A DNA stretch of 64,000 nt from Variovorax sp. OV329 (GTDB lineage: Bacteria > Pseudomonadota > Gammaproteobacteria > Burkholderiales > Burkholderiaceae_C): NCBI RefSeq assembly GCF_900114785.1, contig NZ_FOUG01000001.1, forward strand, positions 496,001 through 560,000, read 5' to 3'. Position 1 is the first letter of the stretch; the number at the start of each line of letters is the position of its first letter. Positions 56,444 through 64,000 of this stretch are shown here, in pieces. The position numbers and the translations under genes are program-made. The notes below the pieces were generated by a model. It searched no databases. It was given only the letters and a program-made list of their open reading frames with translations, and had not been told where the DNA came from.

Positions 56444-57310
56444 CTACCAGGCGTGAACGTCGTCGTCGGGGAAGCTGCCGTCCTTCACTGCATGGACGTA
56501 GGCCCGCAGCGCCTCTTCGATGCCGCCGGAGCCGGCCATGAAGTTGCGCACGAATTTCGGCGGCCGGCCCAGGTGGATGCCCAGCATGTCGTGCATGACC
56601 AGCACCTGCCCCGAGGTGGCGCGGCCCGCACCGATGCCGATCGTGGCGCATCGCGAGAGTTCTGCCGTCACGGCCCGGGCGAGCGGAGCCGGCACCATCT
56701 CGAGCACCAGCATGGCCGCTCCCGCATCCTGAAGGGCGCGTGCGTCCTGCGACAGGCGCGCAGCGGAGGCTTCGTCGCGCCCCTGCACCCTGTAGCCACC
56801 GAGGGCGTACACGGTCTGCGGGGTCAGCCCCAGGTGTGCGCAGACGGGAATGCCCCGCTCGGACATGAAGCGCACGGTGTCGACCGTCCAGCCGCCGCCT
56901 TCGAGCTTGACCATCCGGGCGCCGGCCTGCATCAGCGCCGTTGCGCTTCGCAGGGCCTGCTCGCGCGATTCCTGGTAGCTGCCGAAGGGCAGGTCGGCAA
57001 TGAGCCAGGCTGCGCCCTGCACACGCTGCAAGCCGCGCGCGACGCTCCCGGTGTAATGGCACATCGTGTCCAGCGAGACGCCGATGGTGCTGTCCAGGCC
57101 CTGGCAGACCATGCCGAGCGAGTCGCCCACCAGCAGGCAGTCCACGCCTGCGCCATCGGCCACCGCGGCGAAAGTGGCGTCGTAGGCGGTCAGCATGGCG
57201 ATCTTCTCGCCGCGTGCGTGCATGTCCGCCAGGCGCGCGAGAGTCATGGCCTTGCGGGACGCGGGCGCGGGCGCGGCGCCGTAGGGCGCGGCGGTGTCGG
57301 GGCTCGACAT
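56444..57310 (-). CDS. panB: PanB, ketopantoate hydroxymethyltransferase
   Basis: A 288-residue TIM-barrel enzyme that adds a hydroxymethyl group from methylene-THF to 2-oxoisovalerate, the first committed step to pantothenate. Recognisable motifs: [20 protein letters not shown], the metal-binding [43 protein letters not shown] and [20 protein letters not shown]. The first 20 residues are Ala/Pro-rich and longer than usual. It begins 6 bases after panD. Confidence 0.96.
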   Translation of the reverse strand: MSSPDTAAPYGAAPAPASRKAMTLARLADMHARGEKIAMLTAYDATFAAVADGAGVDCLLVGDSLGMVCQGLDSTIGVSLDTMCHYTGSVARGLQRVQGAAWLIADLPFGSYQESREQALRSATALMQAGARMVKLEGGGWTVDTVRFMSERGIPVCAHLGLTPQTVYALGGYRVQGRDEASAARLSQDARALQDAGAAMLVLEMVPAPLARAVTAELSRCATIGIGAGRATSGQVLVMHDMLGIHLGRPPKFVRNFMAGSGGIEEALRAYVHAVKDGSFPDDDVHAW

Positions 57311-57316
57311 GGCGGA

Positions 57317-57718
57317 TCAGGCCGGCAGCGGCTGTGTTTCTGCGGTCTGGACAGGCACCTGCGAATGCACGTCCTTGACCCGGTTGGCCGCGTCGACGAA
57401 CACCAGCCGGGGCTGGTGCGCGGCGACGCGCTCCTCCGCGACCAGGCCGAAGGCCGCGATGATGAGCAGGTCGCCCACGCAGGCACGGCGGGCTGCCGAG
57501 CCATTGACCGAGATGATCCGCGAGCCGCGTTGCGCGCGAATCGCGTAGGTCACGAAGCGCTCGCCGTTGGTGACGTTCCAGATGTGGATCTGTTCGTTGT
57601 CGGCCAGGCCGGCGGCATCCAGCAGGTCTTCATCGATGGCGCAGGAGCCTTCGTAGTGCAGCTCGCAATCGGTCACCGACGCGCGATGGATCTTAGACTT
57701 CAGCAGGGTACGGAACAT
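57317..57718 (-). CDS. panD: PanD, aspartate 1-decarboxylase proenzyme
   Basis: A 133-residue enzyme that makes beta-alanine from L-aspartate. The self-cleavage site is G24-S25 in [20 protein letters not shown], where Ser25 becomes the pyruvoyl group. The rest ([40 protein letters not shown]) is standard. It starts 30 bases after nadB, so the two consecutive genes both use L-aspartate. Slightly longer than the 126 residues of E. coli because of an extra polar tail. Confidence 0.96.
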   Translation of the reverse strand: MFRTLLKSKIHRASVTDCELHYEGSCAIDEDLLDAAGLADNEQIHIWNVTNGERFVTYAIRAQRGSRIISVNGSAARRACVGDLLIIAAFGLVAEERVAAHQPRLVFVDAANRVKDVHSQVPVQTAETQPLPA

Positions 57719-57748
57719 GGGGCAAGGTCCTCGAAGATGGAAACCGGG

Positions 57749-59332
57749 TCATTCGGCAAGGGGTGCGAGCAGGGTGGGGGTGGCGCGGGCCGCGCTGTCC
57801 GGGTGGTCCAGCCTGAAGTGCAGGCCCCTGCTTTCGAGCCGTGAGCGCGCGGAGCGCACCACCAGCTGCGCGATCTGCACCAGGTTGCGCAGCTCGACGA
57901 GATCCCGCGTGAGCCTGGCGTCCGCAAAAAGGGCCTCGGTCTCGCGCCGCTGTGCGTCGATGCGCTCTGCCGCGCGCTCGAGCGCGTCGCCGCTGCGCAC
58001 GATGCCCGCGTGCTCCCACATCAGGCGCCGCAGGCCCTCGACGCGGCGCGCGATCTCGCCGGGATCGGCCTCATGCGCCGAATGCGCCCGCCAGGGCAGT
58101 GCGGCGGCTGCAGCCGGGTCGGGCGCATCCGTGATCTGCTGCGCCGCTGCGCGCGCGAACACCATGCATTCGACCAGCGAGTTGCTGGCCAGCCGGTTGG
58201 CGCCATGCAGCCCCGTGCAGGCGGTCTCGCCGATCGCGTAGAGGCCCGCCAGGTCGGTGCGGCCCTGCAGGTCGGTGACCACACCGCCGCAGGTGTAGTG
58301 CGCGGCCGGCACCACCGGAATCGGCTCGCGGGTGATGTCGATGCCATGCGTGGCGCAGCGCGCGAGGATGTTCGGGAAGTGGTGCTGAAGGAACGCCGGG
58401 CTCTGGTGCGAGATGTCCAGGTGCACGCAGTCGAGCCCGTGCTTCTTCATCTCCGCATCGATGGCGCGGGCCACAACGTCGCGCGGCGCGAGTTCGGCGC
58501 GCGCGTCGTGCATGGGCATGAAGCGATGGCCGCCCGCAGACGCGGGCAGCCGCAGCACGCCGCCTTCGCCGCGCACCGCCTCGCTGATGAGGAAGGACTG
58601 CGCGTCCGGATGGAACAGCGAGGTCGGGTGGAACTGGATGAACTCCATGTTCGACACGCGGCAGCCGGCGCGCCACGCCGCCGCGATGCCGTCGCCGGTC
58701 GCCGTGGCCGGGTTCGTCGTGTGCAGGTAGACCTGGCCCGCACCGCCGGTGGCCAGCACGGTCTGTGGCGCGTTGAAGGCCACCACCTCGCCGGTCGATT
58801 CGTCCAGCGCATACACGCCCGCACAGGCCGGGGCGCCGTGCGCGATGCCGCTGCCGGGAATGAGGTCGACCAGCGCGTGATGCTCGAAGAAATGGATGTT
58901 CGGCGTGCGTCGCGCCAATTCGATGAGCGTGCGCTGAACCGCGGCGCCCGTGGCATCGGCCGCATGCACGATGCGCCGCTGGCTGTGGCCGCCTTCGCGG
59001 GTGAGGTGCAGCTCGCCCTCCTCGAGCGAGAAGGGAACGCCCAGCTCGCGCAGCCAGGCGATGCAGGCCGGTGCGCCTTCGACCACCAGGCGCGTGGCCG
59101 GCAGGTCGCACAGGCCGGCGCCGGCCACCAGCGTGTCGTCGATGTGCGAGGCCATGCTGTCCTTCGCGTCGAGCACGGCTGCGATTCCGCCTTGCGCCCA
59201 TTGGCTCGCGCCATCGGACACGCTGCGCTTGGTGAGCACCGCGACGCGCCGCGTGGGCGCCAGGTGCAAGGCCGTGGTGAGGCCCGCCAGGCCGCTGCCG
59301 ACGACCAGCACGTCGAACTGGAGCGATGCCAT
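57749..59332 (-). CDS. nadB: NadB, L-aspartate oxidase
   Basis: A 527-residue flavoprotein that oxidises L-aspartate to iminoaspartate for quinolinate synthesis. The FAD motif is VVGSGLAGL near the N-terminus, then the SQWAQGGIAAVL and HIDDTLVAGAGLCD blocks, EFIQFHPTSLFHP, HYTCGGVVTDLQGRTDLAGL and GETACTGLHGANRLASNSL. The start at 59332 shares one base with the nadA stop (TGATG). Upstream frame to 61165 overlaps nadA and nadC and is not coding. Confidence 0.96.
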   Translation of the reverse strand: MASLQFDVLVVGSGLAGLTTALHLAPTRRVAVLTKRSVSDGASQWAQGGIAAVLDAKDSMASHIDDTLVAGAGLCDLPATRLVVEGAPACIAWLRELGVPFSLEEGELHLTREGGHSQRRIVHAADATGAAVQRTLIELARRTPNIHFFEHHALVDLIPGSGIAHGAPACAGVYALDESTGEVVAFNAPQTVLATGGAGQVYLHTTNPATATGDGIAAAWRAGCRVSNMEFIQFHPTSLFHPDAQSFLISEAVRGEGGVLRLPASAGGHRFMPMHDARAELAPRDVVARAIDAEMKKHGLDCVHLDISHQSPAFLQHHFPNILARCATHGIDITREPIPVVPAAHYTCGGVVTDLQGRTDLAGLYAIGETACTGLHGANRLASNSLVECMVFARAAAQQITDAPDPAAAAALPWRAHSAHEADPGEIARRVEGLRRLMWEHAGIVRSGDALERAAERIDAQRRETEALFADARLTRDLVELRNLVQIAQLVVRSARSRLESRGLHFRLDHPDSAARATPTLLAPLAE

Positions 59333-60450
59333 CACGCCGCCCCGATGCCGGGCGTGATGCCCACCGCCGGCGCGCCGTTCCTGAGCGCCGCGGTGAAATC
59401 CAGCATGCGATCGATCGGCAGGCGCGCGCGCTGTGCGATGGCGCTGTCGACGAGCACCTCGTTGGCGCCGGTTTCCAGCACGCGGATGACGCCCGCCAGG
59501 TCGTTCATCGCCATCCAGGGGCAATGCGCGCAGCTCTTGCAGGTGGCGCTGTTGCCGGCGGTCGGCGCCTCGATGAAGGTCTTGCTGGGGTTGAGCGTGC
59601 GCAGCTTGTGCAGCAGCCCGGTGTCGGTCGCGACGATGAAATGCCGGGCGTCCATGCGCTGTGCCGCCGCGAGGATGCCTGCGGTCGAACCCACCGCATC
59701 GGCCAGCGCGATCACGTCGGCGGGCGACTCCGGATGCACCAGCACCTTGGCGTCGGGATGCTGCTCCTTGAGCAGCTCCAGCTCCAGCGCCTTGAACTCG
59801 TCGTGCACGATGCACGCGCCTTCCCAGCTCAGCAGGTCGGCGTGGGTCTCGCGCCGGATGTAGTCGCCCAGGTGCCGGTCCGGCGCCCAGAGGATCTTGC
59901 GGCCCTGCGCCGTGAGGGCGCGCACCACGTCGAGCGCGCAGCCCGAGGTCACCATCCAGTCGGCGCGCGCCTTCACGGCCGCGCTGGTGTTCGCATAGAC
60001 GAGGACGGTGCGGTCCGGATGCTGGTCGCAGAAAGCGGCGAACTCTTCTGCAGGGCAACCCAGGTCGAGCGAGCAGGTCGCGTCCAGGTCGGGCATCAGC
60101 ACGCGCTTGCCGGGCGAGAGGATCTTGGCCGTCTCGCCCATGAAGCGTACGCCCGCGACCACCAGCGTGTGCGCCGGATGGTCGCGGCCGAAGCGCGCCA
60201 TCTCCAGCGAATCCGCGACCAGGCCGCCGGTCTCCTCGGCCAGGTCCTGCAGGTCGGGGTGCACGTAGTAGTGGGCCACCAGCACGGCCTGCTGCTCCCG
60301 CAGCAACTGCCGGATGCGCTCCTTGAGCAGCCCGCGTTCGGCGCGCGAAGGCTCGGGCGGCACCCGCGCCCACGCGTGGCTCGTGCTGCATGCCGCGCCC
60401 GAAGGCCGGTAGGCCGGTTGCTCGAAGGCGATGCTGACCAGTTCGCTCAT
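59332..60450 (-). CDS. nadA: NadA, quinolinate synthase
   Basis: A 372-residue 4Fe-4S enzyme that condenses iminoaspartate with dihydroxyacetone phosphate. The cluster cysteines lie in the three pseudo-repeats: [24 protein letters not shown] and [35 protein letters not shown] and [17 protein letters not shown] are typical. The N-terminus has about 45 extra polar residues before the core. It is followed at once by nadB (TGATG) and preceded by nadC with a 3-base gap. Confidence 0.96.
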   Translation of the reverse strand: MSELVSIAFEQPAYRPSGAACSTSHAWARVPPEPSRAERGLLKERIRQLLREQQAVLVAHYYVHPDLQDLAEETGGLVADSLEMARFGRDHPAHTLVVAGVRFMGETAKILSPGKRVLMPDLDATCSLDLGCPAEEFAAFCDQHPDRTVLVYANTSAAVKARADWMVTSGCALDVVRALTAQGRKILWAPDRHLGDYIRRETHADLLSWEGACIVHDEFKALELELLKEQHPDAKVLVHPESPADVIALADAVGSTAGILAAAQRMDARHFIVATDTGLLHKLRTLNPSKTFIEAPTAGNSATCKSCAHCPWMAMNDLAGVIRVLETGANEVLVDSAIAQRARLPIDRMLDFTAALRNGAPAVGITPGIGAA

Positions 60451-60453
60451 GAC

Positions 60454-61347
60454 TCAGGCTCCCTCTTCGAAGCGCATCGAGAAATCGATCGCCTTCACGT
60501 CCTTGGTGAGGGACCCCACCGAGATGCGGTCGACGCCGGTCTCGGCCAGCGCGCGCACCGACTCGAGCGTGACGCCGCCCGAGATCTCGAGGATGGCGCG
60601 GGCATCGCCGGCCGCATCGTTCATCGCCACGGCCTGACGCAGTGTCGGCAGGTCCATGTTGTCCAGCAGCACCATGCGTGCGCCGTGGGCCAGCGCCTCG
60701 TCCAGTTGCCCCAGGGCCTCGACCTCGATCTCGATGAACCTTGCATTGCCCCGAGAACGGTTGGCCGCTGCCAGGGCCTGCGCGATGCCGCCGGCGGCCG
60801 CGATGTGGTTCTCCTTGATCAGGATGGCGTCGTACAGGCCGATGCGGTGGTTGGTGCCGCCGCCGGTGCGCACGGCGTACTTCTGCGCGAGTCGGAGGCC
60901 GGGCAATGTCTTGCGTGTGTCGACGATGCTGGCGCGCGTGCCTTTGACCGCATCGACGTAGGTGGCCGTGCGCGTCGCAACCGCGCTGAGAAGCTGCAGG
61001 AAGTTCAGTGCCGTGCGCTCGCCGGTGAGCAGTGCCTGTGCGCGGCCCTGCAATTCCAGCACGGTTTCGCCTGCCTGGCAGCGCTCGCCTTCGCGGCGGA
61101 TCCAGTGGATGACGGCCTGCGGGTCCAGTCGGCGGATGACCGCCTCGACCCAGGGTGCGCCGCACAGCGTTGCGTCTTCACGCAGCAGCACGCGGGCACG
61201 TGCGTGCGCTTCGTGCGGCACGAGTGCCGCGGTCAGGTCTCCGCTGCCTGTGTCTTCCTGGAGTGCACGCTGCGCATCCTGATGGGCCAGTTCGGCGATG
61301 CTGATTTGCAGGGAGTCGGGAGAGGGAGAGTTGGAAAGGCTGGACAT
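60454..61347 (-). CDS. nadC: NadC, nicotinate-nucleotide pyrophosphorylase (carboxylating)
   Basis: A 297-residue enzyme that converts quinolinate and PRPP to NAMN. The family blocks are present: EDTGSGDLTAALVPHEAHAR, GERTALNFLQLLSAVATRTA, IVDTRKTLPGLRLAQKYAVR, GGGTNHRIGLYDAILIKENH and ISVGSLTKDVKAIDFSMRF. I start at 61347 (MSSLSNSPSPDS); a longer frame to 61452 adds 35 residues that are not family-like. It is the first gene of nadC-nadA-nadB-panD-panB-panC. Confidence 0.95.
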   Translation of the reverse strand: MSSLSNSPSPDSLQISIAELAHQDAQRALQEDTGSGDLTAALVPHEAHARARVLLREDATLCGAPWVEAVIRRLDPQAVIHWIRREGERCQAGETVLELQGRAQALLTGERTALNFLQLLSAVATRTATYVDAVKGTRASIVDTRKTLPGLRLAQKYAVRTGGGTNHRIGLYDAILIKENHIAAAGGIAQALAAANRSRGNARFIEIEVEALGQLDEALAHGARMVLLDNMDLPTLRQAVAMNDAAGDARAILEISGGVTLESVRALAETGVDRISVGSLTKDVKAIDFSMRFEEGA

Positions 61348-61574
61348 CGAGGCGAAGCGGGAACCGGCGGGCAGGGAGCGTCTCGCGCCGTGCGACACGC
61401 GGGCGAGCCAAAAAAGTTGGCGGACTCTATTCGCTCTGCGGCCCCTGCCCAAAGACCGATTCGTTATGTGCGTTATGCGTATTCCCGTGAAAGCGATTTC
61501 TTTTTCAAGGAACCGTTTTCATGGCGCGAAGCGCTTGCAACGTGGGCGAACTTGCACGGCGACAATCGCGGATC

Positions 61575-61587
61575 GTTACAAATTTGC
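61575..61587 (+). repeat. 13-mer GTTACAAATTTGC, copy 1
   Basis: This AT-rich 13-mer contains the palindrome CAAATTTG. An identical copy lies at 62120-62132 in the same non-coding stretch, 545 bases away. Two exact copies of an AT-rich 13-mer are unlikely by chance here, so a protein-binding site is plausible. Confidence 0.5.
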
Positions 61588-61766
61588 GTCCATCGATTCA
61601 GGTCCTGCTGTGCGCGCCCAATCTGGCCCCACGCGATAGCGCGAGGGAAGGGCTTCTTTTACGGTAGCGTCCCGGTAAATGCGACCGTGCCTGTTTGGTG
61701 GGCAAGTCGTTGAAAGGCACTCCTGGAGCCGCTTCGCAAGGTTTTGCAGGCGGTTGTCCACAACGA

Positions 61767-61787
61767 TGTCCACGCCGGCCGTGGACA
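61767..61787. repeat. Inverted repeat TGTCCACG-CCGGC-CGTGGACA
   Basis: Perfect 8-base arms at 61767-61774 and 61780-61787 around a 5-base spacer. A further TTGTCCACAA lies just upstream at 61754-61763, so the GTCCAC core occurs three times in 35 bases (one of them inverted). It may be an operator for nadC or for the small RNA nearby. It falls near a DnaA-box-like word but without other origin features. Confidence 0.45.
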
Positions 61788-61822
61788 ATGCCGCGCGCAA
61801 TGGCCGATGCGCATTGCCAACG

Positions 61823-61846
61823 AAAAAAGCCCGCACGCGGCGAGCT
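61823..61846 (-). terminator. Rho-independent terminator
   Basis: On the minus strand the arms AGCTCGC and GCGGGCT (one U-G pair) enclose the loop CGCGT and are followed directly by six T residues (61828-61823). This is a classical intrinsic terminator. It cannot end nadC, which starts further along, so it must close a transcript beginning upstream within 61850-62150. Confidence 0.75.
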
Positions 61847-62014
61847 TCCTTGTTCAGATTGGTCGTGGGCACTTACGCGGCCCACGTTACGGCACATTCA
61901 CATGCAGGAGTCACCTATAGTTTTTCTCGTCGTGGTGGCTCTTGTCCGACGTGCCGCCGTGAGATTCGGCGTTGCCTGCGCAGGCACCTCGATGGCTTGC
62001 AACGCATCGGGGAA
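61823..62014 (-). ncRNA. Candidate small RNA upstream of nadC
   Basis: About 190 nt on the minus strand lie between an extended -10 box TGCTACAAT (TACAAT at 62026-62021) and a strong intrinsic terminator at 61823-61846. The sequence has no good ORF but several local hairpins: GCCTG-CG-CAGGC, CGCCG/CGGCG around AATCTCA, and GTGGGC/GCCCAC around CGCGTAAGT. The length and structure would suit a housekeeping RNA such as 6S, but I cannot match any known family from the sequence. No clear -35 box is seen. An Arg-rich frame (starting at 62020, ending at 61915) is an alternative but looks like chance coding. Confidence 0.4.
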
Positions 62015-62421
62015 CCCGGCATTGTAGCAGAGCGGCGCATCGCCGCATTCTTACGGAGCTCCGCCACCGTACGGGCCGCCGCAGGGCTCTGACAATCTTG
62101 TCGTCGATCTCCAGCGGCAGTTACAAATTTGCCACTTCCATGCACCCTTAAGTGTTCATTTGCCCCATCGGCGACAGGCGATGCGGGCGGGTACGCGAGT
62201 TGCTGTCCAGTTCGCATGATTTGACGTCCTGTACTTCAAGTCTTCTGAACGCGGCCCCAAAGGTTCGTGCCCTTGTGCATCGGCTCGCGCCGACCGGGGG
62301 AGATGGCTGGCTCCTCCTTTCGGATGAGCGACGCCGAATATCTTGGGATTTGCCATCAATAGTCATAAGAATGGCCGTCGGTCGCTCGATGGAGCGCGGC
62401 GTGGATAAGACATTGCAGGTA
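62015..62421. other. Intergenic stretch before the last two genes, no gene seen
   Basis: This stretch holds the candidate small-RNA promoter (62021-62026) and the second 13-mer. A plus-strand frame is open from a GTG at 62152 into the following small gene, but the part before 62422 looks non-coding (basic, irregular). An ATG at 62371 is a further possible start. I see nothing else. Confidence 0.4.
62120..62132 (+). repeat. 13-mer GTTACAAATTTGC, copy 2
   Basis: Second exact copy of the 13-mer at 61575-61587, located about 95 bases upstream of the -10 box of the candidate small RNA. It is in the same orientation as copy 1. Confidence 0.5.
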
Positions 62422-62769
62422 ATGAAGACAACGGAACTGCTCGACATAGAGCAAGCGCTACAACTCATTGAACATGTTCTGCTCAGGAGTGGTGACGACG
62501 GGGAATACCTGGTGCCCCGTCCAGGCAAGGGCCATGCCGCTGCAGCAGGGCAAAGTCTCGTGCAACAGCGCCTTGCGACGCGCAAGTCGCTGATGGCTGC
62601 CAGGACCCTGTTGAGCGTCGCCGTCACGCTCATGGATGAACCCGGCCAGTTGTCCGGCAAGGAGACGACTCTCCAGATGAAGGCTGGGATCGAGAAGCTG
62701 AAAGTCGCTGCGCGAGGGGCGTACGAGGCTGGGCATCTGCTCGTTGGCGTGAAGAGGGAATCCACGTGA
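62422..62769 (+). CDS. Small hypothetical protein before the glycoside hydrolase
   Basis: A 115-residue helical protein (MKTTELLDIEQALQLIEHVL, then SLVQQRLATRKSLMAARTLL and ETTLQMKAGIEKLKVAARGA) without signal peptide or membrane segments. The start is uncertain: ATG 62422 has AGGT just upstream, but 62371 and GTG 62152 are also in frame. The stop overlaps the GTG start of the next gene (GTGA), which supports real translation. I do not recognise a family. Confidence 0.45.
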   Translation: MKTTELLDIEQALQLIEHVLLRSGDDGEYLVPRPGKGHAAAAGQSLVQQRLATRKSLMAARTLLSVAVTLMDEPGQLSGKETTLQMKAGIEKLKVAARGAYEAGHLLVGVKREST

Positions 62770-63743
62770 TCACAAGTCGGCGGATCGACCTGCTGCGCCG
62801 CAGGCGACTCCTGGGTTGGGGCGCGTCTTCGCTGGTGGCGGCCGGTCTTGCGGCGTGCGGTGGAGGTGGCGGGGGGCAGTCCTCCGATCCGGCGGCCGGC
62901 GCAGCACCTCCCTCGGCCGACAACCCCACGGGCGGCCCCGTGAAGGAGGACCCGGTGCCCGGTGCGAAGAGTGCCAAGCGCGGCATCGCCTACGACCTGG
63001 CCACCCCGGAAGACCTGGCCGTGCTCGCGCCGGGCGTCAGCTGGTGGTATGCCTGGGGCCTGCGCCCCAATGCCGGCGTGCCTGCCGACTTCCGCACGCG
63101 CTACGGCATGGATTTCCATCCGATGCTCTGGAACGGCAACTTCGATACCGCCGAGGTCGTGGCCTACCTGCAGGCCCATCCGGACATCAGGCACCTGCTG
63201 CTGCTCAACGAACCCAATCTCACGGACCAGGCCAATCTCACGCCCGCGCAAGCGGCGGCGCTGTGGCCGCGCTACGAGGCCATCGCCGATCGCACCGGCG
63301 TGAAGCTGGTCGGGCCGGCCATCACCTGGGGCACCATGCCGGGCTTCGCCGATCCGGTGGTGTGGCTCGATGCCTTCCATGCCGAGTACCGCGCGGCGAA
63401 CGGCAACCGCGATCCGCGGATCGACCACCTGGCCTTCCACTGGTACGACTACGGGCTGGGCGCGCAGCTCGATCGCCTGAAGAAGTACGGCAAGCCGGTC
63501 TGGGTCACCGAGTTCGCCAACTGGCACAGCCAGGCGGACGGCGCGCAGATCGACACGGTGGCCAGGCAGAAGGCGCAGATGAGCGACATGGTCGCCACCT
63601 GCGAAGGGCGCAGCGACGTGTTCCGCTATGCCTGGTTCACCGGCCGCTGGGCCTCGGACCCGCATCACACGAGCCTGCTCGCTGCCCGCGGCGAGTTGAC
63701 GGAGCTCGGCCGTCACTACCTGACGTTGCCCTTTGCAGGCTAG
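62766..63743 (+). CDS. Glycoside-hydrolase-like lipoprotein (Asl1/GH128-type catalytic core)
   Basis: A 325-residue lipoprotein. The leader LLRRRRLLGWGASSLVAAGL then AAC has twin-arginine character and a lipobox with C31, followed by a Gly-rich linker. The TIM-barrel part has KRGIAYDLATPEDLAVLAPG, VSWWYAWGLRPNAG, MDFHPMLWNG, LLLLNEPNL with a probable acid/base Glu, DHLAFHWYDYG and VWVTEFANWHSQ with a probable nucleophile Glu: the pattern of Glyco_hydro_cc/GH128-like beta-glucanases. It probably cleaves beta-glucans at the cell surface. Start is GTG 62766, overlapping the previous stop. Confidence 0.82.
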   Translation: MITSRRIDLLRRRRLLGWGASSLVAAGLAACGGGGGGQSSDPAAGAAPPSADNPTGGPVKEDPVPGAKSAKRGIAYDLATPEDLAVLAPGVSWWYAWGLRPNAGVPADFRTRYGMDFHPMLWNGNFDTAEVVAYLQAHPDIRHLLLLNEPNLTDQANLTPAQAAALWPRYEAIADRTGVKLVGPAITWGTMPGFADPVVWLDAFHAEYRAANGNRDPRIDHLAFHWYDYGLGAQLDRLKKYGKPVWVTEFANWHSQADGAQIDTVARQKAQMSDMVATCEGRSDVFRYAWFTGRWASDPHHTSLLAARGELTELGRHYLTLPFAG

Positions 63744-63961
63744 CCGCCTGCGGATCGCTTCTGCGGTCCGCACGCTGGCACGCACATCGACATATCTGTG
63801 CGCGGCGAGCGCTGCCAAGCATCAAGTTTGTTGGGTGATCTGACAAATCTGTCGCACTTCGGCGTCTTGCGGCCCGTTTCCAGCATGGCACGAAGGCTGC
63901 ACCAGGGCATGCCACGCGCGACACCGTCGCCGCAGGACAAAAGAAAGAAGGAAATCCCATC

Positions 63962-64000
63962 GTGAACATGAAGAACATGGACGCCGCCCTGGCGGCCGCC
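63962..64000 (+). CDS. Start of a gene cut by the right edge
   Basis: A GTG at 63962 or ATG at 63968 begins an open frame (VNMKNMDAALAAA) running off the window. AAGAAGGAAA at 63945-63954 is a good ribosome site, seven bases before the GTG. Only 13 codons are visible, so no family can be named; the downstream sequence would decide. Confidence 0.45.
   Translation, partial: MNMKNMDAALAAA

Larger units (their letters stand above)
61348..61822. other. Upstream region of nadC, no gene seen
   Basis: These 475 bases should hold the nad-pan promoter on the minus strand. I see no convincing -35/-10 pair, and frames through the region have no coding character. The segment contains one copy of the GTTACAAATTTGC 13-mer at 61575-61587 and the TGTCCACG/CGTGGACA inverted repeat at 61767-61787, either of which could be an operator. 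Nothing else stands out. Confidence 0.5.

Noticed and set aside
61754..61787. DnaA-box-like TTGTCCACA (possible origin)
   Set aside because: Only one degenerate box, no AT-rich unwinding element and no dnaA/dnaN genes nearby.
61915..61960. tmRNA-tag-like HDEKNYR reading on the minus strand
   Set aside because: No ALAA ending, no tRNA-like half and no CCA-type 3' end nearby, so not a tmRNA.
61915..62217. Arg-rich minus-strand frame over the candidate small RNA
   Set aside because: No ribosome site, no hydrophobic core, and composition follows the GC content; treated as non-coding.

Overview
The window is about two thirds G+C, densely coded, and full of ATGA stop/start overlaps. Gene content (PQQ synthesis, a XoxF dehydrogenase with its helpers, a Bug/TctC-type binding protein, and PanC/NadA/B/C of the beta-proteobacterial kind) points to an aerobic betaproteobacterium of the Burkholderiales, probably Comamonadaceae. 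The taxon is inferred from protein resemblance, not from a marker gene.

Region 1 (1-27.4 kb) is a lanthanide/PQQ alcohol-oxidation island. The operon pqqABCDE (1.08-4.24 kb, with a 24-residue PqqA) makes the cofactor. On the opposite strand sit xoxF (PQQ methanol/alcohol dehydrogenase carrying the extra lanthanide Asp), xoxG (cytochrome c), xoxJ (periplasmic binding protein), two secreted proteins of unknown function, a MxaD-like SRPBCC protein and a small Pro/Thr-rich exported protein. Reading right from a divergent promoter region is the PQQ-linked ABC module (ATPase, beta-propeller protein, substrate-binding protein, permease, then a TctC-like protein). It is followed by moxR/mxaR-mxaS-mxaA-mxaC-mxaK-mxaL, the metal-insertion and maturation genes, with no mxaF or mxaI anywhere in the window. 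A DedA protein, a secreted propeller-like protein, an S9 peptidase (possible PqqA-processing or PqqM-like enzyme) and a TonB-dependent receptor (possible metal or metallophore uptake) close the island.

Region 2 (27.76-54.4 kb) is a complete-looking extracellular contractile injection system (eCIS) of 19 co-directional genes. It has a sheath, a tube, a gp26-like chaperone, a DUF4255 terminator-type protein, an AAA+ ATPase, a 1057-residue DUF4157 protein with a candidate caspase-like region, a CIS-tube/LysM pair, a hub, a spike, a PAAR-like tip, gp25, two large baseplate-J type proteins, a tail-I-type protein and a DUF6519 fibre-like protein carrying an inserted seven-repeat propeller. No tape-measure gene is visible. 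The locus is preceded by a sigma-54 enhancer-binding protein gene and by a -24/-12 element with perfect spacing, so the particle is probably made under sigma-54 control.

Region 3 (54.5-64 kb) is mostly housekeeping: an AhpD-like protein, two small genes, and a minus-strand run nadC-nadA-nadB-panD-panB-panC that joins NAD and pantothenate synthesis, two pathways that both draw on L-aspartate. Upstream of nadC lies about 1 kb without a convincing gene. It holds a candidate minus-strand small RNA (extended -10 box to a strong intrinsic terminator, about 190 nt), a repeated 13-mer and an inverted repeat. The window ends with a small hypothetical gene, a glycoside-hydrolase lipoprotein and the first codons of another gene.
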